Shown piece after piece: positions 1 through 5,861 of a stretch of 8,602 nt of DNA (its first letter is position 1; each line of letters begins with the position of its first letter). This DNA is from CAYXRS01 sp964636485 (GTDB taxonomy: Bacteria > Gemmatimonadota > Gemmatimonadetes > Gemmatimonadales > Gemmatimonadaceae). The position numbers were made by a program, and so were the translations under genes. The stretch spans positions 1-8,602 of the forward strand of contig CAZWSO010000104.1 of assembly GCA_964636485.1 (NCBI GenBank). The letters run 5' to 3'. The notes under the pieces are model-generated. The model had not been told where the DNA came from and ran no database searches. It worked only from the letters and a program-made list of their open reading frames with translations.

Positions 1-347
1 CCGGCGAACTCGCGTATCGGCTCCTGCGCGCCACGTGCGTCGACCGAGACGCCCACCACCTCCAGCCCGCGTTCCGCGAGACGTTCGTGCAGCGCCTGGA
101 GCTCCGGAATCTCCTGCCTACAGGGGAAGCACCAGGTCGCCCACAGATTGAGCAGCACGACGCGGCCGCGCAGGTCGCGTAGCGAGATCGAGTCTCCCGC
201 CAGAGTGACGGCGGCGTAGGAGGGGGCCGGCTTCCCGATGGCGACCTGAGGCACGTTGTCCGTAACGCCGCATCCGCTAAGCGAGGTGCTGGCGCAGAGC
301 ACCGTCACGAGCGACAGAAGGCTCAGCTGCGAGCGCGAGCGCTTCAT
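1..347 (-). CDS. TlpA/ResA-type thioredoxin-like lipoprotein (3' end cut by window edge)
   Basis: A membrane-anchored thiol-disulfide oxidoreductase of the TlpA/AhpC-TSA superfamily, expected to act on the outer face of the cytoplasmic membrane. The visible 115 residues start with a basic n-region (MKRSRS), a hydrophobic stretch and a lipobox LSGC with the lipidated Cys at residue 26. A TlpA-like fold follows: VVLLNLWATWCFPCRQE at about residues 63-79 contains the redox pair Cys73-Phe-Pro-Cys76, then EIPELQ and a beta strand VVGVSVD (about 97-103). The C-terminal half, including the cis-Pro loop, lies beyond the left edge. The ATG overlaps the stop of the upstream propeller gene by four bases (ATGA), so the two are probably translationally coupled. 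The family is clear; the partner and direction (reductase or oxidase) are not. The tight coupling suggests its target could be the neighbouring cysteine-containing propeller. Confidence 0.9.
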   Translation of the reverse strand, partial: MKRSRSQLSLLSLVTVLCASTSLSGCGVTDNVPQVAIGKPAPSYAAVTLAGDSISLRDLRGRVVLLNLWATWCFPCRQEIPELQALHERLAERGLEVVGVSVDARGAQEPIREFA

Positions 348-1672
348 CGCCCTCCCTCCAGCCGTGCGCGCGCGACCATCACGCGCGGCGCCTCGCCGGC
401 GAGCGTCCAGGCGAAAATCACGTCGCTTTCCGCCCGCACCATGCGCGGGAAACCGCTTGCGCGCGCGGTGCTGGACGCCGCTACGGTACGCGACTCGCTG
501 CGCGCTCCATTCTGCGCAACCCGTCGTACGCGCACCTCGGCACCTTCCCCCACGCGTTCGAGCCAGGTCACCAGAGCGCCCTCCCCCCCATCACTGCCGT
601 CCAGAATCAGCGCCACGCGCCCTATCGGATCGCCGTCGTCCACGCGCACCGGCGGCGCGAACGTTTCACCGGCATCGTTCGAGAACGCCACGTTTACACG
701 CGCCGAATCCGCCGGGGCGGTAAACCATGCGACGGCAAGGGTCTCGCCGCGCGCGCCGACGGCCGGTCCGTTGACCGGGCATCCGCCGATCTGCCAGCCG
801 TCCTCGTGCACAATCGCCGTCGATGTCCACTCGCCATTCACCCGGCGCACTATGCCGATGTCGCGGATCTCGTCTGGCGAGCGGTCGCGGAAGACGACGA
901 CCGGCCCGCGCGCGGTCATCGCCACCGCTGTCTGACAGCACTCGCAGACGCGCTCGTCGAGTGGCCGCTCCACGCCAAGTCCACCATCCGGCGCCACCGT
1001 TGTCTGATAGAGCATCATCTCGTTCGCGGCGTTATGACCCGGGCCGTTCGACTCGAACCGGCGTCCATCGAGCCATACCGCCGCGAGCGAGTCGCCTTCC
1101 CAGAAAAAGAGCGACACGAAGCCGTGCTCGGCGTGGACCTCGTCGCGATGTGGGGTCAGTGGCGCGCTCCATGTCAGGCCGGCATCCGCACTCTGGGCGA
1201 TGCGCACGGCGTAGTGATAGGTTCCCGAGCCAGTGCGCTGGAGCCAGTGTGCCGCCAGCCTGCCGTCTGGCAGCTCGACAACCGATGGGAAGTCAGCCCA
1301 GTTCACGAAGAAGTCGGTCCCGCTGGCGATGCTCGCCGGTGCGCTCCAGCGATCGCCCTCGAGCGTGGCGAACCGTAGCGTAGCCAGGCGCCCTTCCCCG
1401 CGCTCCAGCCAGCTCAGGTGCACCCTTCCGTCTCTCGTCGCGAACAGATTGGGCTCGGCGGACGGCGGGAGTACCGGAGAGGGCAGCGTATCGAGCTGAC
1501 CAAGAGGCAGAGCCGTAGTGCCCTCCGCCGGCCTGCAGCCGAGGGGGGTGAGGGCAACGAAGGCGGCGATTGTCGCCGTTCCGGTGGCTGCTGCCATCCT
1601 GCGAGGACGCATCACCTTACGATAGCTGGCCGACCTTGGTGGGGCCAGCGCTGGCGCCTGGTCCCTTTTCAA
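344..1672 (-). CDS. Secreted Asp-box (sialidase-like) beta-propeller protein with CECC motif
   Basis: A secreted beta-propeller of the kind usually named 'sialidase family' or 'BNR repeat' protein. With a TTG start at 1672 it has 442 residues; this start is preferred because GGAGG lies 7 bases upstream. Other in-frame starts are ATG 1708 (no ribosome site and abutting a -10-like box) and ATG 1612 (weak, too-close AAGG). The N-terminus carries basic MRPRRM and a hydrophobic run ending PLGC (Cys46), an atypical lipobox; the twin Arg (24-25) also loosely resembles a Tat signal. Two Asp boxes are visible: SADAGLTW (161-168) and SNDAGETF (331-338). A Cys-rich stretch CECCQT (243-248) and GGCPVNGP (Cys298) are the most distinctive parts. 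The sialidase FRIP motif is not seen, so sialidase activity should not be assumed. It overlaps the thioredoxin lipoprotein gene by ATGA. Confidence 0.82.
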   Translation of the reverse strand: MKRDQAPALAPPRSASYRKVMRPRRMAAATGTATIAAFVALTPLGCRPAEGTTALPLGQLDTLPSPVLPPSAEPNLFATRDGRVHLSWLERGEGRLATLRFATLEGDRWSAPASIASGTDFFVNWADFPSVVELPDGRLAAHWLQRTGSGTYHYAVRIAQSADAGLTWSAPLTPHRDEVHAEHGFVSLFFWEGDSLAAVWLDGRRFESNGPGHNAANEMMLYQTTVAPDGGLGVERPLDERVCECCQTAVAMTARGPVVVFRDRSPDEIRDIGIVRRVNGEWTSTAIVHEDGWQIGGCPVNGPAVGARGETLAVAWFTAPADSARVNVAFSNDAGETFAPPVRVDDGDPIGRVALILDGSDGGEGALVTWLERVGEGAEVRVRRVAQNGARSESRTVAASSTARASGFPRMVRAESDVIFAWTLAGEAPRVMVARARLEGGR

Positions 1673-1708
1673 GAAGCCGCCTCCATGATGTCGCATTAGT
1701 GTCGGCAT

Positions 1709-1737
1709 ACTATAGCGTCACTATCATGATATGAAAT
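1709..1737 (-). promoter_or_regulatory. Candidate promoter of the propeller-thioredoxin gene pair, with palindromic operator-like site
   Basis: On the minus strand TATAGT (1714-1709) matches the -10 consensus at 5 of 6 bases. The only -35 candidates are weak (TTTCAT, 1736-1731, spacer 16). The segment is strikingly AT-rich for this window. A perfect 10-bp palindrome TATCATGATA (1722-1731) fills the presumed spacer, and GATAT-GAA-ATATC (1728-1740) overlaps it. This suggests a weak promoter controlled by a DNA-binding protein. Transcription would begin near 1702, which excludes ATG 1708 as the start and fits TTG 1672. Seen: the motifs. Inferred: their function. Confidence 0.45.
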
Positions 1738-1786
1738 ATCCAGCGCGCGGCGATCTGCGTTTCTCGGGCAAGGTATCCGGCTGACG

Positions 1787-2500
1787 CTACTCCGCGAACT
1801 CCGCACCGACGTCTCTGGCATCGAGCACGCCGGAATAAAGCGCCGTACCCACCACCGCGCCCGACACCCCTCGCTCGGCGAGTCCGCGTAGCTCGTTCAG
1901 CGTAGTAATACCCCCCGCAGCGATGATCGGGTGAGCCGACTCCTCGGCGGCATCCTCCATGAGCGCGAGATCCGTCCCCTGAAGCTGACCCTCCCGGTCG
2001 ATCGCTGTCACCATCACGCCGCCCAGTGGCAGGGAGTTCAGCTCCTCGATCACGTCGCTGAGCATCCGCGGCCATGCTGGTTCCCTGCCTCTGGTAACCA
2101 CACGCCGTTCGCGAACGTTCGCCGCGATGATGAGCGCGCCCGGAAATGCCGCGGCTATTTCCTCCACCCAGCTCGCGTCCTCCAGCGCGCTCGCTCCTAT
2201 GATCACCCACCTGGCGCCCTCATCGATCAGTCGCTCAACCACGTCTGGTCTGCGGGCGCCTCCACCCACCTGCACCTCTGCATCCTCATCACCCAGGATG
2301 TCGCACAACACGCGTGCATTGGATCCTCGTCCGGCGGCGGCATCGAGATCGGTGAGGTGCAGTCGCCTGAACCCGCGGCTCGCCCACTCGCGAGCCACGG
2401 CGCACGGCTCCGAGGTGCGCACCGCCTGGGCCGCGAACGCTTCGCTCCTCACCTGAACGCAGTATCCGCCACGGATGTCGACTGCCGGAATCGCGATCAC
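1787..2500 (-). CDS. hisA: HisA, phosphoribosylformimino-5-aminoimidazole carboxamide ribotide isomerase
   Basis: Cytoplasmic isomerase of histidine biosynthesis, a (beta/alpha)8 barrel that converts ProFAR to PRFAR by an Amadori rearrangement. With a GTG start the product is 237 residues, the normal HisA length, and opens VIAIPAVDIRGG, placing catalytic Asp8 exactly where the family has it. A longer frame from TTG 2536 lacks this agreement. Other family landmarks are HLTDLDAAAG (about 48-57), QVGGGARRPD (77-86), WVIIGASALED (98-108), VTAIDREG with catalytic Thr165 (164-171), AAGGITT (194-200) and the phosphate loop GAVVGTALYSG (214-224). The second catalytic Asp (about 127-128) is Asn128 here (IIAANVRERR). 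The gene follows hisC by 57 bp and is probably cotranscribed. Identity as HisA is firm; full activity is uncertain because of Asn128. Confidence 0.93.
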   Translation of the reverse strand: MIAIPAVDIRGGYCVQVRSEAFAAQAVRTSEPCAVAREWASRGFRRLHLTDLDAAAGRGSNARVLCDILGDEDAEVQVGGGARRPDVVERLIDEGARWVIIGASALEDASWVEEIAAAFPGALIIAANVRERRVVTRGREPAWPRMLSDVIEELNSLPLGGVMVTAIDREGQLQGTDLALMEDAAEESAHPIIAAGGITTLNELRGLAERGVSGAVVGTALYSGVLDARDVGAEFAE

Positions 2501-2506
2501 GAGGTT

Positions 2507-2512
2507 CCCCCC
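2507..2512 (-). promoter_or_regulatory. Shine-Dalgarno site fixing the hisA GTG start
   Basis: A run of six G followed by AA on the minus strand, six bases before GTG 2500. Together with the position of Asp8 it supports GTG 2500 rather than the in-frame TTG 2536 as the hisA start. Confidence 0.6.
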
Positions 2513-2557
2513 ATCACGAGCCGCCGCCCAGGTCAAACCGCGAGCACAAAGTTCATC

Positions 2558-3676
2558 TCATGCCGCGCCGCGCCTGCAAAACGCCTGATCGGGCCGCGGC
2601 ATGACGTCGAGACACCGCTGCATCATGGGCCACGGTCCGACACTGATGCGGATGCAGTCGCCGAGCCCGCGCGCGTTCGGGAACGGCCGAATCGCGACCC
2701 CTCCATCCCGCATCAGGCGCGCGATCTCCCCTGCCCCCGGCAGCCTGTCGTCGGTGATGCGCACCATGACGAAATTTGCGGACGAAGGAATCGGCTCGTA
2801 GCCCTCCACGGTCGATGCGTCCGCCGTGAAGCGGCCGCGGTTCTCGACCGCCTCGGCTACCGTCCGGCGCACCCAGTCGAGATCCTCCGCAAGCGCCGTC
2901 ACGCCGGCGAGCTCGGCAAGCGCATTGATCTTGTAGGGGCCTCGCGATTTCTCAATCTCGAGCGCGTGCTGCGGCGCGGCCAGCGCGTAGCCGATGCGCA
3001 GGCCGGCCATACCGAAAGCCTTGGACATGGTGCGAACGATGATCAGCCGATCGCTGCATTCGAGCAGATCCAGGTTATGGACGCCGGCGAACTCCATGTA
3101 TGCCTCATCCAGAACGACCACGCCTGGCGCATTCGTCACGATCGTCTCGAGAGCCTCGCGCGACATGAGCGTGCCGGTGGGATTGTTCGGCCAGCACAGA
3201 TAGATGATCCGTGCGTCCATCGCCAGTACTTCGTCCGGATCGGGGTCGAAGTGGGCATCGAGGCCGAATGCGGCTGAGCGGAGCGCGTTCATCCGCGCGA
3301 ACAGTGGGATCATGGGAAAGGAGGGATCCGGATACGCGACCAGGTCTCCTTCCTCGCCAAACGCGCGGAAGGTGGAATCGAGCACGTCGTCCGATCCGCA
3401 CCCGGTGACGATCATCTCCTCGGGCACCCCCGCATAGGCCGACAGCGCCGCCTTCAGCCTGTGCGCGTAGAGCGCGGGGTAGCGCGTCATCACCGATTCC
3501 GAAGCCCCGCGGAGCGCCTCGAGCGCGCGCGGAGGTACTCCCCACAGATTAGTGTTGTCGCTCAGATCGGTGGGGCACGGCGAGCGGTCGGGCGCGTAGA
3601 GCCTGATGTCGCGATAGCAGCCTCGGGCCAACTCAGCCGACGCGTCCATGATGACGGCGGATTCACCGTTGCTCAT
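2558..3676 (-). CDS. hisC: HisC, histidinol-phosphate aminotransferase
   Basis: PLP-dependent aminotransferase of fold type I (class I/II) that transfers an amino group from glutamate to imidazole acetol phosphate in histidine biosynthesis; cytoplasmic. The 372 residues are full length for HisC. Visible landmarks are LSDNTNLWGVPP (38-49, substrate-end motif), TGCGSDDVLD (91-100, PLP phosphate loop), CWPNNPTGT (161-169, with the PLP-ring Asn), VVLDEAYMEF (187-196, Asp190 and Tyr193), the Schiff-base lysine in RTMSKAFGMAGLRIGY (Lys219) and IRISVG (Arg343, substrate carboxylate). ATG 3676 is supported by GGAGG seven bases upstream. It is the first gene of the minus-strand his pair, followed by hisA. 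Some HisC-like enzymes act on Phe or Tyr, but the adjacent hisA favours the histidine role. Confidence 0.93.
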   Translation of the reverse strand: MSNGESAVIMDASAELARGCYRDIRLYAPDRSPCPTDLSDNTNLWGVPPRALEALRGASESVMTRYPALYAHRLKAALSAYAGVPEEMIVTGCGSDDVLDSTFRAFGEEGDLVAYPDPSFPMIPLFARMNALRSAAFGLDAHFDPDPDEVLAMDARIIYLCWPNNPTGTLMSREALETIVTNAPGVVVLDEAYMEFAGVHNLDLLECSDRLIIVRTMSKAFGMAGLRIGYALAAPQHALEIEKSRGPYKINALAELAGVTALAEDLDWVRRTVAEAVENRGRFTADASTVEGYEPIPSSANFVMVRITDDRLPGAGEIARLMRDGGVAIRPFPNARGLGDCIRISVGPWPMMQRCLDVMPRPDQAFCRRGAA

Positions 3677-3721
3677 CCTTCATCCTCCCCGCGTGGTCGC
3701 GGACACTTGCGTTAGGTGCTG

Positions 3722-3743
3722 ACGGCGCGCCGGCGCGCGCCGT
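3722..3743. repeat. GC hairpin upstream of the hisC ribosome site
   Basis: A perfect inverted repeat: ACGGCGCG, six-base spacer, CGCGCCGT. In the hisC transcript it lies between the terminator and the ribosome site, so it could be part of a leader structure. It carries no T-tract of its own. GC-rich palindromes also occur by chance. Confidence 0.5.
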
Positions 3744-3756
3744 ACCAGAGGTAGAT

Positions 3757-3787
3757 TGCAAAAAGAACCCGTCCGTAATGGGACGGG
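3757..3787 (-). terminator. Intrinsic terminator in the hisC leader (candidate attenuator)
   Basis: On the minus strand CCCGTCC (3787-3781), a six-base loop CATTAC, then GGACGGG (3774-3768) followed at once by TTCTTTTT (3767-3760). This is a GC-rich 7-bp stem plus T-tract, the standard intrinsic terminator. No minus-strand gene precedes it: the sequence to its right is the plus-strand dinB-like gene. A promoter facing hisC sits 62 bases upstream. It therefore lies between promoter and first gene, as attenuators do. The plus strand has no T-tract after the stem, so it works only toward hisC. Confidence 0.7.
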
Positions 3788-3832
3788 GCCGGTGTCGACG
3801 CGTGATTGCGGAGCGCGGAGAAAAATGGCGGG

Positions 3833-3866
3833 GGTGCATCGGGCGCACTATATAAGAGCCTGCACC
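3833..3866. promoter_or_regulatory. Inverted repeat GGTGCA-N22-TGCACC around the divergent promoter core
   Basis: GGTGCA (3833-3838) and TGCACC (3861-3866) are perfect inverted copies whose centre (3849.5) nearly coincides with the TATATA box at 3849-3854. TATATA is itself palindromic and on the plus strand reads TATATAAG, so it could serve dinB as well, although no good plus-strand -35 is visible. The placement suits an operator for a dimeric regulator covering both start sites. This is inference from geometry. Confidence 0.35.
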
Positions 3867-3877
3867 GCGCGCGTCAA
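3849..3877 (-). promoter_or_regulatory. Sigma70-type promoter of hisCA
   Basis: On the minus strand -35 TTGACG (3877-3872; 5 of 6 consensus bases), a 17-base spacer, then -10 TATATA (3854-3849); an overlapping TATAGT (3852-3847) is an alternative -10 with spacer 19. Transcription should begin near 3840-3842, leaving a leader of about 165 bases before hisC. It is the best promoter match in the window. Confidence 0.7.
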
Positions 3878-3921
3878 CCGAGGGCGACATCGCCCGACCC
3901 CGCTCAGGAGGGACCTGCTCC

Positions 3922-4500
3922 GTGTCTGTCTTCACCAACCCGGCCAGTCGCGCTCCCGACGCGGCGGCGCGCTACGTGGCAGCGCTGCTCGAGCTGCTCG
4001 GGGATCGCGACCCGCTTGCAGTTCAGCGCGAGCTCATCTCCCGGCTCAGGGAGCTGACGGCTGATCTCTCCGACCGGGAGCTGCGCCTCCCGGAACGCCC
4101 GGGCAAATGGTCCATTCTCCAGGTATTGGACCATCTCGCCGACCAGGAGATCGTCAGCGCATTCCGCTTGCGTTCGGTGATCGCCGAGAGTCGCCCGCCG
4201 CTGCGCGGCTACGATCAGGATCTGTGGGGCGAACGGCTGCGCTACGGCGACGCCCCGCTGTCGGAGGTGCTGGAGGAGCTTGCCACGGCGCGGCGGCGCA
4301 GCATTCGCCTGTACGAGTCCTTGTCGGAGGAGGAGCTGGACCGGTTTGGTGTGCACGCTGAGCGCGGCGAGGAGAGCGCTCGTCATCTTCGCGCGCTCAT
4401 GGCGGCGCACGATCTCGTGCATCGCCGCCAGATCGCCCGCATCCGCGCCGCGCTGGGCGGGGAGAGGGTGGGTGCGGGGGGAGTTGATGGGTTGGAGTGA
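3922..4500 (+). CDS. DinB/YfiT-like putative metal-dependent hydrolase
   Basis: A 192-residue member of the DinB-like four-helix-bundle superfamily (DinB_2/YfiT type). Known members use three His to bind a divalent metal; many act on thiol cofactors or have unknown substrates. Start is GTG 3922, with AGGAGG about 11 bases upstream. The probable metal ligands are His71 in WSILQVLDHLADQE (63-76), and His163 and His167 in AAHDLVHRRQIARIR (161-175), the canonical first His and HxxxH pattern. GYDQDLW (97-103) is another typical family segment. No signal peptide or membrane segment is seen, so it is cytoplasmic. It is transcribed divergently from hisC with no evident functional link. The last dozen residues are Gly-rich and probably disordered. 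The substrate cannot be told from the sequence. Confidence 0.85.
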   Translation: MSVFTNPASRAPDAAARYVAALLELLGDRDPLAVQRELISRLRELTADLSDRELRLPERPGKWSILQVLDHLADQEIVSAFRLRSVIAESRPPLRGYDQDLWGERLRYGDAPLSEVLEELATARRRSIRLYESLSEEELDRFGVHAERGEESARHLRALMAAHDLVHRRQIARIRAALGGERVGAGGVDGLE

Positions 4501-4512
4501 ACGGTGCCTGGG

Positions 4513-4550
4513 GTGGACGTTGCCTGCGGAGCGCTGCAAGTTCTGTCCAC
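4513..4550. repeat. Imperfect hairpin after the dinB-like gene
   Basis: GTGGAC (4513-4518) pairs with GTCCAC (4545-4550), and inside it TTGC (4520-4523) with GCAA (4536-4539). No T-tract follows, so it is not an ordinary intrinsic terminator. It starts 13 bases after the dinB stop. The rest of the 173-base spacer up to the propeller gene holds no promoter I could recognise. Confidence 0.3.
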
Positions 4551-4673
4551 GTCGTCCCGGGGATTTCGTGACGGCCACGACATTGCCGCCGATCAGTGAT
4601 CGCTCACGGCGTTCCCTCCGCGATTACAGAACACGGGCGCTCACCATCCTCATCTCCAATTGTGAGGTTTGCG

Positions 4674-5761
4674 ATGCACGACGCTATGCCTGCCTTAGCC
4701 CTCCGCTCCCGCATCGTGTGGCTCACGACCGCTCTGATCGGCACGCTGTTCGTTGCTGCAGCCTGCGCGCAGCGACAGGTATCGCTGCCGCCCGATTATG
4801 AGGTCTGGGCTATGGATCAGGGGACGCATATCATCCACATCTACAGCTCCTCGCTGGAGGAGACGGCGACCATCGATCTCGGGGTCCAGGGCGCGCGCGT
4901 GCCACACATGATCGAGTTCACCCCGGATTACCGGTACGGTTTCGTTGCCAATCCGGCCACTGGCAACGTAGCCGTCATCCGCACCGAGGACCGCGAGGTG
5001 GTGGCGTTGATCCCCACCGGTCCGCGCACACATCACGCTGCAGTGTCACCCGACGGGCGCACCGTGCTCGTCTCGGTTATCGGTGCGCCGAACGCTCCGT
5101 GGGATGGGAAGCTCGTAGAGATTGTCGTCGACGCGGACAACGAAAGCTTCACAGTGGGCCGCGAGCTGGTGCTCGCGAATGATTCGCTGTTCGATCGCCA
5201 CATGCCGTCGCTGCAGGAAACGGGCGGTGCCGTGTGTCTCGCCTTTACCGCGGACGGCCGTCACGGATACGTGACGCTTGGGCCTGGCCTGGCCGAAGGC
5301 GGCGCTGTCGTGGTGGACCTGGAGGCGTTTCGCCTGGTGGAGGTGTTCCCGCCAGGCGAGGTCGACGCGAACTGCGGGACGATTCTCGCACCCGACGGAC
5401 AGCACATGTATCTGGTGGGCGGCGACAGCGATGTAGGTGTGTGGCATTCGGTGGACACGCGTACGCACCGGCCGAGCCATCGTGCCGAAACGCGCGGCCA
5501 CGACGCGCATGGCTCTGCCGTGACGCCCGACGGGCGCGAGTACTGGCTCGTCAACCGGGTGTCGAGCAATGCCATCGTGGTGGACACGCGAACGAACGAG
5601 GTGCTCGCCGAGATCCCGTTCGTGGGCAAGACGCCGGACATCGTCGCGATCTCGCCGGACAATCAGCGGGTGTTCATCACGCTGCGCGGTCCGAACCCGG
5701 TCACGATGCCGCATGTCGCCGTGGGAGAGACGCCGGGCTTCGCCGTGTTCGATGCGCGCAC
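4674..5761 (+). CDS. YncE/YVTN-type beta-propeller lipoprotein or secreted protein (3' end lost in gap)
   Basis: An exported seven-bladed-type beta-propeller of the YncE / cytochrome-d1-like family, with 362 residues visible. ATG 4674 is chosen because GAGG lies six bases upstream and because the product then begins with a good signal peptide: Arg11 and Arg13, then hydrophobic IVWLTTALIGTLFVAAAC. Cys31 would be lipidated, though Ala at -3 makes the lipobox weak. Blade repeats include FTPDYRYGFVANPATGNVAV, SPDGRTVLVS, FTADGRHGYVTLGPG, APDGQHMYLVGG, TPDGREYWLVN and SPDNQRVFITLRG. His residues recur just before inner strands (VPHMIEF, RTHHAAV, GHDAHGSAV). The frame enters the N gap, so its end is unknown; translation past the gap is meaningless. 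Enzymatic function is unknown; family members include surface or periplasmic binding proteins. Confidence 0.85.
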
Positions 5762-5861
5762 NNNNNNNNNNNNNNNNNNNNNNNNNNNNNNNNNNNNNNN
5801 NNNNNNNNNNNNNNNNNNNNNNNNNNNNNNNNNNNNNNNNNNNNNNNNNNNNNNNNNNNNN
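5762..5861. other. Assembly gap of exactly 100 N
   Basis: A round run of 100 N, the usual placeholder for a scaffold gap of unknown size. It removes the end of the propeller gene, and the first called base beyond it is the last base of the downstream gene's stop codon. The true distance and even the adjacency of the two sides depend on the scaffolding. Confidence 0.97.

Larger units (their letters stand above)
3663..3839 (-). other. Possible leader ORF of the hisC operon (58 codons)
   Basis: An open frame starts ATG at 3839, within about 10 bases of the expected transcript start. It runs through the terminator hairpin and overlaps the hisC start by 14 bases. The first residues are MHPRHFSPRSAITRRHRPRP: His at 2, 5 and 16 and many Arg, but no His run like that of enteric his leaders. 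No ribosome site is possible that close to the transcript start, so it would need leaderless initiation. In GC-rich DNA a chance frame of this length is common. It is listed because of its position, not because coding is shown. Confidence 0.2.

Noticed and set aside
256..1499. Several plus-strand frames opposite the propeller gene
   Set aside because: Shadow frames rich in Arg, Pro and Ser; the minus-strand gene has Asp boxes and an ATGA junction with its neighbour.
2537..2556. Seven-codon frame (MNFVLAV) between hisC and hisA
   Set aside because: Too short to judge, with no ribosome site; no reason to think it is translated.
1931..3277. Long plus-strand frame of 448 codons opposite hisA and hisC
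   Set aside because: It is antisense to two clear his genes, is rich in Arg, His and Pro as expected for a GC-rich shadow frame, and has no recognisable domain.
3741..3787. T-box riboswitch ahead of hisC
   Set aside because: A GGTACGGCGCG-like string is present, but it lies after the terminator rather than before it, and the conserved T-box core is not seen.
4513..4550. Terminator for the dinB-like gene
   Set aside because: The hairpin is interrupted, has a long loop and no T-tract; kept only as a weak repeat feature.
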